NCBI GenBank assembly: GCA_011390755.1
Contig: JAABRU010000001.1
Location: 85,068-149,067, forward strand
Direction: 5' to 3'
Length of the DNA stretch: 64,000 bases
DNA from: Desulfobacteraceae bacterium
Lineage (GTDB): Bacteria > Desulfobacterota > Desulfobacteria > Desulfobacterales > Desulfococcaceae
Each line of letters starts with the position of its first letter. Position 1 is the stretch's first letter. The notes below the pieces were generated by a model. That model was not told where the DNA came from. It was given only the letters and a program-made list of their open reading frames with translations, and made no database searches. Both the position numbers and the translations under genes were made by a program. Below, piece by piece: positions 41,503 through 50,873 of the stretch.

Positions 41503-43335
41503 ATGTTCGGCAATTTCATATATTTCATTATTATTCTTCTGATTTATACAACCTACCAGCCTTCGGAGCAGCCCTGTTTTTCTCTGTCCGAATCCCTGAA
41601 ACTGTTTGCTTTTTTTTCCCTCATCTATTCCCTTTTTACCTATGTACAGTTCCGGATTTTGGAAAGAAAGGTGCTGACAGATGTTTTTAGCCGCCTGGAT
41701 CTGCAGTTCAACCGGCTCCAGACCCGCCAGTCTGTAATAGCAGTTATTCTCTTCATCCTGAATATTTACCTGCTGAATCTGCCGGATTATATGGCAGAAA
41801 TTCCCTTTCTCCGGGCTTTGCCGACGATCCGCGCGGTTTTTTTTCTGCTGATTTTTATATTCTATCTTTCTGTTATCTGGTTCTGCGCGCATACGGTATA
41901 CCGGAAGCTGTATTCCAGCACTATTTCCCGGAATTCATATATTTTTTCCAATATTTCCTTTGCCGTTCCTGTTCTGCTTCCCTGGCTGATGCTGTCCGGT
42001 ATTCAGGACATCATCGGTCTGCTGCCTTTTGAAAAACTCAAACAGTTTCTGGAAAGCACAGAAGGTGAAATTCTGTATTTCCTTGTTTTTCTTTTTGCCG
42101 TTGCCCTGACCGGGCCCTATCTGATTCAGAAATTCTGGGGCTGCCGACCTCTGGAACAGGGGTATATGCGCAGCCGCATCGAAGCCCTGTGCAGATATGC
42201 CGGTCTGGAATATGCCGATATTCTGTACTGGCCCGTATTTGAGGGGCGTATGATTACCGCCGGTGTAATGGGACTGGTAAAAAAATTCCGCTATATTCTG
42301 GTCACACAGGCTCTGCTGGATGTTCTCCGGCCCGAGGAAATTGATGCGGTGATCGCCCATGAAATCGGCCATGTCAAGCGGCGGCATCTGCTTTTTTATC
42401 TCTTCTTTTTTGTCGGATATATGCTGATTTCCTATGCCACTTTTGATCTGATTCTTTATTTTATTATTTACACAGAACCGCTTTACCGCATTGTCATTCA
42501 GTCGGGTATCAGCCGGATTTCAGTCACCTCTGCCATATTCACCGTCAGCACACTTGCGATTTTTCTGATTTATTTCCGCTATATTTTCGGTTATTTCATG
42601 CGCAATTTTGAACGGCAGGCCGACTGCTATGTCTACCGTATTTTTGATTCTGCCCGTCCCCTGATCCGCACCTTTGAAAAAATTACCTATACCAGCGGGC
42701 AGTCCGCGGATAAACCCAACTGGCATCATTTCAGTATTGCAGAACGAATTGCCTATATTATGAAATGTGAAAACGATCGTTCCTGGATATACCGGCAGGA
42801 TCGGAAAATCCGCAGAAGCATTGCTGTGTATCTTGCCGGAATTATTATGATAGGCTTTTTCGGTTATTCTCTGAATTTCGGAGAAACCGGAAAAAAAATC
42901 TCTGCTGATTTTTTTGCGCATATTCTGGAGCGGGAAATTGCAAAAAAACCCGATGATCCGGAACTTTACAGCCTGCTGGGAGATTTGTATTACAGCAGAA
43001 AGGAATATGAAAAAACCATTGCGGCCTACAGCCGATCTTTGGATTTAAAAGGGGACAGTCCCCAGGCGCTCAATAATCTGGCCTGGTTATATGCCACCTG
43101 TGAAAACAGTTCCTTCCGGAATAAAGAAAAAGCCCTGCAGATGGCCCTGCGTGCGGCAGAAATTTCGGATGCGGCCCATGTGCTGGACACACTGGCGGAA
43201 AGTTATTATGTAAACGGAATGTATGCAGAGGCGGTTAAAACGGAGGAGCGCGCGCTGGAACGGGCAGGAAACAACCGGGTTCTCTATGAAAATCAGCTGA
43301 AAAAGTTTAAAAGGGCGGCAAAGCGGATTAACTGA
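41503..43335 (+). CDS. M48 metalloprotease with TPR domain
   Basis: Integral membrane zinc protease of 610 residues. Five or more helices lie before the catalytic part (about 5-210). The zinc site is HEIGH at 286-290, and the third ligand Glu lies in NFERQADCYVYR near 370. More helices surround it (about 300-365 and 425-450). A C-terminal periplasmic TPR stretch lies at about 470-590 (PELYSLLGDLYYSRKEYEK, ALNNLAWLYATCE). This combination fits a quality-control protease of the HtpX/Ste24 class. It is convergent with the GspE-like gene and overlaps it by 8 bp. Confidence 0.88.
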   Translation: MFGNFIYFIIILLIYTTYQPSEQPCFSLSESLKLFAFFSLIYSLFTYVQFRILERKVLTDVFSRLDLQFNRLQTRQSVIAVILFILNIYLLNLPDYMAEIPFLRALPTIRAVFFLLIFIFYLSVIWFCAHTVYRKLYSSTISRNSYIFSNISFAVPVLLPWLMLSGIQDIIGLLPFEKLKQFLESTEGEILYFLVFLFAVALTGPYLIQKFWGCRPLEQGYMRSRIEALCRYAGLEYADILYWPVFEGRMITAGVMGLVKKFRYILVTQALLDVLRPEEIDAVIAHEIGHVKRRHLLFYLFFFVGYMLISYATFDLILYFIIYTEPLYRIVIQSGISRISVTSAIFTVSTLAIFLIYFRYIFGYFMRNFERQADCYVYRIFDSARPLIRTFEKITYTSGQSADKPNWHHFSIAERIAYIMKCENDRSWIYRQDRKIRRSIAVYLAGIIMIGFFGYSLNFGETGKKISADFFAHILEREIAKKPDDPELYSLLGDLYYSRKEYEKTIAAYSRSLDLKGDSPQALNNLAWLYATCENSSFRNKEKALQMALRAAEISDAAHVLDTLAESYYVNGMYAEAVKTEERALERAGNNRVLYENQLKKFKRAAKRIN

Positions 43336-45724
43336 TACAGACCTTTCTTACCTGCATCATGTCGGTGTAACCGGCCATTACTTTGGCAATACCGTCCTGT
43401 TTCAGGGTCCGCATTCCGTCCATGAGGGCCTGATCAAACATTTCCGCTACCCGGGCCTCGGTCTGAATCAGCCGTTTGATTTCATCCGTACCGATCATGA
43501 GCTCGTGTATCCCCATCCTGCCCCTGTAACCGGTATTATTGCATTTGGGGCAGCCTTTGGGTTTGTACAGAACCAGATCCTTGTTATAGGGATATTTTTC
43601 CGCCCAGTCCTTTTCATAATGATCCTGACCGTATTCCCGTACCAGATCCTGATATTCCTCTTCCGGCGGATTGTATTCTTCTTTACAGTCTTTGCAGAGG
43701 GTCCGCACCAGACGCTGGGCCAGAATGCCCAGCACCGCATCGGCAAAGTTGAAAGGATCCATGCCCATATCCAGAAGACGGACAACACTTTCGGGGGCAC
43801 TGTTGGTATGCAGGGTGGAAAAAACCAGATGGCCGGTCAGAGAGGCTTCAATACCGATGGATGTGGTTTCCTTATCCCGCATTTCACCGACCATAATTAC
43901 ATCCGGGTCCGCACGGAGAAAGGCGCGCATGGCTGTGGCAAAGTTAAAACCGATCTTGGGGTGTACCTGCACCTGCCGCAGCCCTTTCTGGGTAATTTCC
44001 ACGGGGTCTTCGGCCGTCCATATCTTGGTTTCGGTTTTGTTGATATAGGCCAGGGCCGAATGCAGGGTTGTGGTTTTTCCCGAACCCGTAGGCCCGCACA
44101 CGAAAATAATGCCGTAGGGCTGTGTAATAATATCAATAAATTCTTTATAGTTACGCTCTGAAAATCCCATTTTCGACAGGGGGATGGGTTCCCCTGCTGC
44201 CAGAATACGCATGACAATGTCTTCCATGCCGCCCTGGGTGGGAATGGTCGCCACACGGAGTTCGATATCCAGTCCGCCGTATTTTTTGAACTGTATTTTT
44301 CCGTCCTGGGGCAGGCGGCGTTCCGCAATGTCCAGGCCGGACATAATTTTAATACGGGATACCACAGCGTTTTTGTAATTATAGGGAATGGTCTGATAGA
44401 CGGCACATGCCCCGTCAATACGGATACGTACCAGGGTATTCTGTTTTCCGGGATAAGGTTCGATATGTATATCCGAGGCATTGCGTGCAAAAGAATCCAG
44501 AATAATCTTGTTCACCAGTTTTACAACAGCGCTGTCCGAATCAGTGACATCCTCCATTTCATCTTCGATTTCTTCCGCTTCGGCCTGCAACTGCTGGAGG
44601 ATTTCATCAATATTGGTCTGTTCTTTTTCATCCATGGTGAAATGGTTGATATATTCCAGAATATCATCTTTCAGGGCCACGGAAAAATCCAGGGGATTTC
44701 GGGGAAAAAGAGATTTGATCAGATCAATTTTTTGCAGATTGTGGGGATCATCCACCAGAATCATGATTTTATCCCCTTCATTTTTCAGGGGAACCCAAAG
44801 ATTTTTCTTGAGAAAGGGAACTTTGAGTTTTTTCAGCAGATCTCCCGGAATCGGGGTCGTATTGTCAAATACAACCCCCGGCACTTCATAGTATTTGGCC
44901 AAAGATTCCACAATGTCGGTTTTGGGAATCTTCAGGTTGGACATGAGATAGTTTTCTATGGGTTCATTTCTCTTTTTGGCCTCGGTGATGGCATTCTGAA
45001 GTTCTTTTTGCGTAAGCAGATGTTTTTGAAGAAGATAGCTGAATTTATTACCTGCCTGACGGGCCGCACGTTTCTGGTTATACATGGCAATACCCAGGGT
45101 TTTTGCCAGTTCCCGCACGGAGTGTTCGTCACGCTTGGAATAAGAGTTTCCGTTTTTCCGGTTAATCAGCTGGATTGCTCCCAGAAGATATTTGTGGAAA
45201 AAAATCGGACAGGCCAGTATCTGCTTGGTGGTAAAACCTGTTTTTTTGTCCCATGTATTGTCAAATTTCAGATCCGGGCCGACCTTCTTTAATTCATTTT
45301 CATCATAAACATTCGGAATATTAATTATTTTTTGTTTATATGCCGCATATCCGGCAATACTGTTGGTAGAAACAGGAATCCGGATTTCACCGACATTATT
45401 GCCGGTTGTCAAACGTGAAACCAGCTCCCGTTTTACTCCGTCAATAACATATATTGTAATTCTTTCGGATTCAAAGAGTTCCGCAATTTCCGTTTTCAGA
45501 CTGCCCAGCACATCTTCCAGATTATGGGCCGCCTGAATCTTGTTGCTGATCTGCTGAAATTTGATCCGGAAGGCGACATCCGGACTGACTTTTCCTTTTG
45601 CCGCTTTGGCTGCCGCCCCTTTTACCGTGAGATGATCGGCGGTTTTGGTTTCCACCTTCAGATGGCTGACAGGGGCCTGGGCTTTCAAATGGGTCTCTTT
45701 GGGTGCATTAGATTTTTTTATCAT
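43328..45724 (-). CDS. GspE/PilB-type ATPase with GAF domain
   Basis: A 798-residue assembly ATPase of the type II secretion/type IV pilus class. An N-terminal GAF domain lies at about 55-215 (LFESERITIYVIDGVKRELV, IAGYAAYKQKIINIPNVYD). A GspE N-terminal (MshEN) region is at about 240-360 (LLTQKELQNAITEAKKRNEP). The ATPase domain has Walker A GPTGSGKTTT near 543, followed by Asp-box and Walker B-like elements (DPDVIMVGEMRDKET, GHLVFSTLHTN) and a zinc motif with CKDC...CPKCNNTGYRG. The GAF domain is unusual and could make assembly respond to a small ligand. No other pilus or secretion gene is nearby. Confidence 0.92.
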   Translation of the reverse strand: MIKKSNAPKETHLKAQAPVSHLKVETKTADHLTVKGAAAKAAKGKVSPDVAFRIKFQQISNKIQAAHNLEDVLGSLKTEIAELFESERITIYVIDGVKRELVSRLTTGNNVGEIRIPVSTNSIAGYAAYKQKIINIPNVYDENELKKVGPDLKFDNTWDKKTGFTTKQILACPIFFHKYLLGAIQLINRKNGNSYSKRDEHSVRELAKTLGIAMYNQKRAARQAGNKFSYLLQKHLLTQKELQNAITEAKKRNEPIENYLMSNLKIPKTDIVESLAKYYEVPGVVFDNTTPIPGDLLKKLKVPFLKKNLWVPLKNEGDKIMILVDDPHNLQKIDLIKSLFPRNPLDFSVALKDDILEYINHFTMDEKEQTNIDEILQQLQAEAEEIEDEMEDVTDSDSAVVKLVNKIILDSFARNASDIHIEPYPGKQNTLVRIRIDGACAVYQTIPYNYKNAVVSRIKIMSGLDIAERRLPQDGKIQFKKYGGLDIELRVATIPTQGGMEDIVMRILAAGEPIPLSKMGFSERNYKEFIDIITQPYGIIFVCGPTGSGKTTTLHSALAYINKTETKIWTAEDPVEITQKGLRQVQVHPKIGFNFATAMRAFLRADPDVIMVGEMRDKETTSIGIEASLTGHLVFSTLHTNSAPESVVRLLDMGMDPFNFADAVLGILAQRLVRTLCKDCKEEYNPPEEEYQDLVREYGQDHYEKDWAEKYPYNKDLVLYKPKGCPKCNNTGYRGRMGIHELMIGTDEIKRLIQTEARVAEMFDQALMDGMRTLKQDGIAKVMAGYTDMMQVRKVCIS

Positions 45725-45794
45725 TTTTTAATGCAGTCACCTTATGCAGATTTTCGGAAAGATTGATTTCGGTCCGGATTTTTCCGGGACATAT

Positions 45795-45933
45795 TAGGCG
45801 ATTTCCAAATATGAAGATACCATGTCTGAAGGAGTCACAAACTGACAGTCTGTAACTGAATTTTCAGAAGCAGACACTGCCGGACTTTCAGTCCGGCACT
45901 CCATTGGTATTTTCTTTTCAGATAATAGCCTTA
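45795..45933 (-). repeat. Inverted-repeat element A, copy 5
   Basis: 139 bp with ends TAGGCGATTTCC and AATAGCCTTA, in inverse orientation to the copy at 22309. Inner ACTGCCGGACTTTCAGTCCG and ACTCCATTGGTATTTTC are shared. It sits directly upstream of the GspE-like gene. Confidence 0.75.
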
Positions 45934-45993
45934 TGGCAAAAGCACAGCTTTTGTGAAACACAATTACCGAATATCTGTGTAAACGGTTTTTTA

Positions 45994-46254
45994 TTATTCC
46001 GGGTCCGATACATCTGTTGTGTTTTCAGACCCGCGGACATTTTCGTAAATTTTTTTACTTCCGCCACCGATCAGAAGAATTCCGATGAGATACAGACTGA
46101 AATGGGCAAACAGGGAACCGAAGCCGGAGGCAAGAGATTCGTATTCCTTCTGTATCTGTGCCATTTTTCCGGGGATGGCAAAAAACATCCCGATGCCGAA
46201 AAGTATAAGCAGGCACCCCCATACAATCTGAAACATCTGTCTGCTGTTATTCAT
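45994..46254 (-). CDS. Small membrane protein, unknown
   Basis: An 86-residue protein with two membrane helices (about 9-27 VWGCLLILFGIGMFFAIPG and 47-65 LFAHFSLYLIGILLIGG) joined by a short charged loop. A Lys/Glu-rich tail follows. I do not recognise the family. It stands alone, with no Shine-Dalgarno of strength. It could be a real small gene of unknown role. Confidence 0.5.
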   Translation of the reverse strand: MNNSRQMFQIVWGCLLILFGIGMFFAIPGKMAQIQKEYESLASGFGSLFAHFSLYLIGILLIGGGSKKIYENVRGSENTTDVSDPE

Positions 46255-46972
46255 TTATTATCGTCCGGGAAATCCGTTCAGTATTATAAATATGGTCAGC
46301 ATTCTGCCGGACGGCAGTTCCGCTGTTCCGACCTGTATCCGTTTTGTCCAAAATTATAAACTGATTTATATGACGGTGTCAAATAATTAACAACATAAAT
46401 AATGATGAATATGTAAAAAGTTCAAGATGAAGACTGTAAACTGTAATGTAAGACCCCTGCTGAGAAAATATTTTAATAGCTGAATATATTCAGAATACGG
46501 GTTCGGACTCCGTCCGTTCCGGCCGGACTGTCAGTAGCAGAATTTCCTCTGAACCCAGGGCAGTCATGGCAGAAAACCGGAAGAGACCGGTTTTCCCAAA
46601 GGGTATGGTACTGCATTGTTTCACTTACAATTGTGCGTGTATTTCGGAGCAGAACATCCGAATGCCGGGTTACGCTTCGCCAGCCCGATTTGCAGTTATA
46701 AATGAAACAGAGCAGTACATTGCAACTTTAAACCAATTTAATACACGGATTTTATCAAAGCCGAATTTTGTAAAAATGGCTTTTTGCATAACCTTCAAAT
46801 CAATGTCATTGACGTAAGGCGGAAAGAATCTGTCCGGAGTCCCGAACTGAAAGTTTGGGACGCTGAAATAATTCACAAAAATACTGCCGGACTTTCCGTT
46901 TGGCACTCCCTAATTTTCTAAAGTCAGTGACACTGACCTTCAAATAATAAGAAAAATAAGACAGGCTCCGGT
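46255..46972. other. Intergenic gap with two inverted-repeat elements
   Basis: One element with GGTACTGCATTGTTTCACTT at 46607 and AATGAAACAGAGCAGTACAT at about 46701 is seen only once here. Element B lies at 46802-46938. The first 350 bases show nothing. Confidence 0.55.
46802..46938. repeat. Inverted-repeat element B, copy 2
   Basis: The ends CAATGTCATTGACGTAAG and AAGTCAGTGACACTG are inverted. Inner AACTGAAAGTTTGGGAC and GCCGGACTTTCCGTTTGGC match the copy at 8667-8790. Confidence 0.75.
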
Positions 46973-48232
46973 TCAGACATGGGAAGATGCGGTATTTTTT
47001 TCTTTTACCCTTACATGCAGGGGAACCCCCAGGTTTTCCCGGAGCTGTTCACCAATCTGACGGATCCGCATTTCGATTTCCTTGATTTCATCAGAAAAAA
47101 TCCGCTCATCCGCATGAATCATAATTTCCAGATAATTTTTTTCTCCGAAGCGGGAAATCACTCTGTATGCAAAATCCGGGGTAAAACCCAGTGTCCGCTC
47201 CAAAGAAAGACATATCTGATTCTGATGCACTTTGACACCGTTTACATTCAGAATATCATCGGTGCGGGTGGCAAACCAGTCCATCTGTACCAGGGAAGAA
47301 CCGCAGCTGCACGGCTCTTTCCGCAGGCGGGCACATTCTCCGGTTCTGAATCGGATAAGGGGAAAGGCGCGTGTCATCAGGGATGTCAGCACCAGTTCGC
47401 CGCGTTCCCCTTTCGGGAGCGGTTCCCCGCTTTGGGAATCAATGATTTCCGGAAGAAAAAAATCCTCACTGATATGCAGTCCTTCATGCACAGGGCATTC
47501 AAAAGCAATGGCCGGGCCCGGAACTTCACTGAGCCCGTAATGCATCCAGACACGGACGTGCAGCTGCTGTTCCAGACGCTCCCGGAGTTCTTTCGTCAGG
47601 GGCTCTCCCACCAGAATCAGATGCTGCAGGTTCAGGGAAATGGGATTCAGGTCACTGCGGAACATCCGGTCGGTCAGCTGTGCGGCTTCGGAAGGGGTTG
47701 TCACCAGTACGGTGGTTTTATAATCCCGCAGTATCATCAGCTGTTTTTCCGGCGACAGGGGCGTATTGGGAATGACACCGATGCCCATGGATTCGGCTCC
47801 GTCTTTATAATCCCGTCCCCAGTTGGCCAGACCCGGATCCAGACTGATTTGCAGAATATCATGGGAAGAAATCCCCGCGGCCCGCAGGGATCGGGCCGTC
47901 ATTTCCTGCCAGATTCCCAAATCCTGGCGGGTATATCCGGTGACAGTCGGTTTCAGGCCGGTTCCGGGAGCCGTATGAATCCGGACAATATCCCGCAGCG
48001 GGACGGCAAAAAGACCGTAAGGATAATGGTCGGCCAGATCTTTGCGATCCATAAACGGGAACCGGGAAATATCATCCCTTTTTTCCAGGACAGCGGGATC
48101 TTTTCCCGTCTGTGCCGCCAGAAGATTCTGGCGGTTGCGGTGAAAGGGGACATTCCGGTATGCCCGGTTCAGGGTGCTTTGCAGGCGTTCCAGCTGCAGC
48201 TGTTTCAGTTCTTCTTTTGCAGGATGCGGCAT
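46973..48232 (-). CDS. Phenylacetate-CoA ligase-like enzyme
   Basis: Adenylate-forming acid:CoA ligase of the PaaK family, 419 residues. An N-terminal LNRAYRNVPFHRNR region is followed by a nucleotide-binding loop HTAPGTGLKPTVTGYT at about 91-106, which differs from the usual SSGTTGKP pattern. It also has MHYGLSEVPGP near 240 and a C-terminal domain with TRTDDILNVNGVKVHQNQI. The ATG follows the livF stop directly, with GGGAG before it, so it is translated with the transporter genes. I infer that the transporter imports a carboxylic acid that this ligase activates. The loop variant leaves substrate and activity open. Confidence 0.88.
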   Translation of the reverse strand: MPHPAKEELKQLQLERLQSTLNRAYRNVPFHRNRQNLLAAQTGKDPAVLEKRDDISRFPFMDRKDLADHYPYGLFAVPLRDIVRIHTAPGTGLKPTVTGYTRQDLGIWQEMTARSLRAAGISSHDILQISLDPGLANWGRDYKDGAESMGIGVIPNTPLSPEKQLMILRDYKTTVLVTTPSEAAQLTDRMFRSDLNPISLNLQHLILVGEPLTKELRERLEQQLHVRVWMHYGLSEVPGPAIAFECPVHEGLHISEDFFLPEIIDSQSGEPLPKGERGELVLTSLMTRAFPLIRFRTGECARLRKEPCSCGSSLVQMDWFATRTDDILNVNGVKVHQNQICLSLERTLGFTPDFAYRVISRFGEKNYLEIMIHADERIFSDEIKEIEMRIRQIGEQLRENLGVPLHVRVKEKNTASSHV

Positions 48233-48976
48233 TTACTCCCTCCCGTCATAAAATTCTTCATAATCTTTGCCCAGATAGGCCCGTTTGACTTCCACATCCG
48301 AAAGCAGGTCCCGGGCAGGTCCCTGCAGAACAATTTTTCCGGTTTCCAGTACATAGGCCCGGTCTGCAATTTTCAGCGCGGCCTGTGCATTCTGTTCCAC
48401 CAGCAGAATGGTCAGCCCCTGCTGTTTGAGCAGCAGGAGTGTGTCCAGTATTTTTTCCACCATCAGGGGGGCCAGCCCCATGGAAGGCTCATCCAAAGCC
48501 AGCAGGCGGGGGTGTGACATCAAAGCCCGGCCGATGGCCAGCATCTGCTGTTCTCCGCCGGAGAGCGTACCGGCCGGCTGTGCCGCTCTTTCCGCAAGTA
48601 TGGGAAAGAGTTCTTTTACCATTTCCAGGTCTTCTGCGATTTGTGTATGCTTCTTCTGCCGGAAGCGGGTATAGGCACCCAGTTTCAGATTATCCGTCAC
48701 ACTGAGGGGCGGAAACACCAGGCGGCCTTCGGGAACCAGACTGATGCCTTTTTTCACAATACGGGGCGGATCGGCTCCTTTCAGGCTTTCCTCCTCAAAG
48801 AGAATCTCCCCTTTCCAGGTCGGGAGAATTCCGCAGATGGCTTCCAGCAGGGTGCTTTTACCGGAACCGTTTGCCCCGATAAGGGTGATGAGTTCCCCCT
48901 GCCGGACGGAAAGACTGATCCCTTTGATGGCCATTATTCTGCCGTAATAGCATTTGAGATTTGTAACACGCAGCAT
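48233..48976 (-). CDS. livF: Branched-chain amino acid-type ABC ATPase LivF
   Basis: ATPase subunit of a high-affinity LIV-type importer, 247 residues from the ATG at 48976. Walker A GANGSGKST is at about 35, the signature LSGGEQQMLAIGRAL near 135 and Walker B LLALDEPSMGLAP near 155. The ATG overlaps the livG stop (TAAAATG), so the genes are coupled. In the same operon as livG, livM, livH and a CoA ligase gene, so the natural substrate may be an aromatic or fatty acid and not an amino acid. Confidence 0.94.
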   Translation of the reverse strand: MLRVTNLKCYYGRIMAIKGISLSVRQGELITLIGANGSGKSTLLEAICGILPTWKGEILFEEESLKGADPPRIVKKGISLVPEGRLVFPPLSVTDNLKLGAYTRFRQKKHTQIAEDLEMVKELFPILAERAAQPAGTLSGGEQQMLAIGRALMSHPRLLALDEPSMGLAPLMVEKILDTLLLLKQQGLTILLVEQNAQAALKIADRAYVLETGKIVLQGPARDLLSDVEVKRAYLGKDYEEFYDGRE

Positions 48977-48977
48977 T

Positions 48978-49769
48978 TTATTTGCTTTTCCCCAGATATG
49001 CGGACATGACGGCTTCATCCGACTGGATTTCCCGCGGTGTACCCCGGGCCAGTATGCACCCGCGGTCCAGTACCAGGATATTGTCCGATATTTTCATGGT
49101 CAGACTCATATCATGCTCCACCAGCACAAGCGTAATTCCCAAATCCCGTATTTTTCCCAGCAGTTCCCCCAGCTGACGGGTTTCCACCGCATTGAGACCG
49201 GCTGCCGGTTCATCCAGCAGAAGCAGCAGGGGATCCGATGCCAGTGCCCTGGCAATTTCCAGCAGACGCTGCCAGCCGAAAGGAAGATCACTGCTTTTTT
49301 TCCCGGATTCTTTTTCCAGGCCGACAAATGCCAGCAGCTCTTCTGCCCTGTCCCGAATCATTTTTTCTTCCCGCAGCACTTTGGGGATGCGGCTTACCGC
49401 TCCCCAGAAACCGCTTCGGGTCCGGACATGGCAGCCCACCATGACATTCTCGATAACCGTCATGCTTTCAAAGAGTTCCACGTTCTGAAAGGTTCTGGCA
49501 ATTCCCATTTTCACAATCTGATGCAGTTTTTTCCCCCGGATTTCTTTTCCCAGAAAGGAAATACTGCCGCTGTCCGGCAAATATGCCCCGGTGATGACAT
49601 TGAAAAGTGTGGTTTTTCCGGCACCGTTGGGGCCGATCAGCCCCTGCACAATACCTTTGGGCACTTCAAAACTGATGTCACTGAGGGCTTTGAGACCGCC
49701 GAAGGATTTGGATACCGCCGCGGTTTTCAGCAGAGGGGAATATTCCGGTTCAGCAGAATCAGTTATCAT
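48978..49769 (-). CDS. livG: Branched-chain amino acid-type ABC ATPase LivG
   Basis: Second ATPase of the LIV-type importer, 263 residues from the ATG at 49769. Walker A GPNGAGKTT is at about 45. The signature is the degenerate LPFGWQRLLEIARAL usual in LivG, and Walker B LLLLDEPAAGLNAVE follows. AAGGGA precedes this ATG, and it overlaps the end of livM by 11 bp. A frame open to 49811 would add 14 residues with no better ribosome site. Confidence 0.94.
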   Translation of the reverse strand: MITDSAEPEYSPLLKTAAVSKSFGGLKALSDISFEVPKGIVQGLIGPNGAGKTTLFNVITGAYLPDSGSISFLGKEIRGKKLHQIVKMGIARTFQNVELFESMTVIENVMVGCHVRTRSGFWGAVSRIPKVLREEKMIRDRAEELLAFVGLEKESGKKSSDLPFGWQRLLEIARALASDPLLLLLDEPAAGLNAVETRQLGELLGKIRDLGITLVLVEHDMSLTMKISDNILVLDRGCILARGTPREIQSDEAVMSAYLGKSK

Positions 49770-50721
49770 GTCCCTTCCCTGTGCCTTCCCCTGCTTTTTC
49801 ATAAAGGTCAAGAAGTCCGCGGGTCAGTCCCCGGGGCAAAAGGATCATTACAATCATCATAATCAGGCCGTAGACAATCATTTCAAAATCCGCAAAGGCA
49901 TGAAGCCATTCAGGTAAAAGGGTCAGCAGGGCGGCCCCCAGCAGCGCGCCCCATATACTGGCCATTCCGCCGATGACCACCATGGTTACCATGCGGACGG
50001 AGGCCAGGAAATCAAAGGTGCCGGGGCTGATGAAACTGATATAATGGGCATAAAGAAATCCGGCCAGCGCACCTACAGCCGCGCTGAAGACAAATATCTG
50101 CAGTTTCAGGTGCATGGTATTGATCCCCACGGCCATGGCCGCTTTTTCACTGTCATGAATGGCCCGGAGTGCCCGTCCCATGCGGGACTGAATCATGCGT
50201 CCGCAGACAATGAGGTTTATCAGTACCACGGCCCAGACCAGGAAGAAATAATTCCGGGCAGAAGAAAAGCTGATAAACCCTGCCTCCAAAGAAGGAATTC
50301 CGACAAAACCGGAGGCTCCGCCCGTAAGTGATGTCCATTCCCGGAAAATGATAAAGGCTATCATGCCGAAGCCCAAAGTTCCCATGCCCAGATAATATCC
50401 GGACAGTTTCAACGTCGGCAGTCCCACCAGAAAGGCCACTGTCACGGCCAGGAGAATGGCACAGGGCAGGGAAAGCCAGGGGGAGAACTGGTAATTTACG
50501 GTCAGAATGGCCGTTGTATAGGCCCCGATACCGTAAAAAGCTCCGTGTCCCAAAGAAATCTGACCGGCATACCCCATGAGCATATTCAGCCCCAGGGCCA
50601 GCAGTGTATTGATACCGATAAATGTGAGCACCTGAAGGTAATAATAATTTTCAACAAAATAACCGATCAGCAGAACTGCAGTCACAAAAAAGCCGTAAAT
50701 AAGTATTTTAGGAATAGACAT
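49759..50721 (-). CDS. livM: LIV-type ABC permease LivM
   Basis: Membrane permease of 320 residues with about nine helices. The family signature GLNMLMGYAGQISLGHGAFYG lies near residue 43, and the EAA-like loop GRALRAIHDSEKAAMAVGIN near 181. The C-terminal GGMASIWGALLGAALLTLLPEWL is typical. The gap to livH is 849 bp and holds a toxin-antitoxin pair and repeat L copies, whereas this gap is normally short. Confidence 0.93.
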   Translation of the reverse strand: MSIPKILIYGFFVTAVLLIGYFVENYYYLQVLTFIGINTLLALGLNMLMGYAGQISLGHGAFYGIGAYTTAILTVNYQFSPWLSLPCAILLAVTVAFLVGLPTLKLSGYYLGMGTLGFGMIAFIIFREWTSLTGGASGFVGIPSLEAGFISFSSARNYFFLVWAVVLINLIVCGRMIQSRMGRALRAIHDSEKAAMAVGINTMHLKLQIFVFSAAVGALAGFLYAHYISFISPGTFDFLASVRMVTMVVIGGMASIWGALLGAALLTLLPEWLHAFADFEMIVYGLIMMIVMILLPRGLTRGLLDLYEKAGEGTGKGHDN

Positions 50722-50791
50722 CTTCAGTATATTCTTCTGATTGATCTGATTCTGAATTTATTTTTCTGATAAACCACCATGACCGCAGGGG

Positions 50792-50873
50792 CACAACGAA
50801 GCATGAAAGTCACCGGTAATATGCAAAAAAACGCTTCGCTTATTTTTTGCACTCCGGAGACTTTCATATAAAC
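50792..50873. repeat. Inverted-repeat element L, copy 1
   Basis: The ends AACGAAGCATGAAAGTCACC and GGAGACTTTCATATAAACC are inverted, with an inner GCAAAAAAACGCTTCGC / GCGAAGC-type pairing. Related copies lie at 50890 and 63795. Confidence 0.7.
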
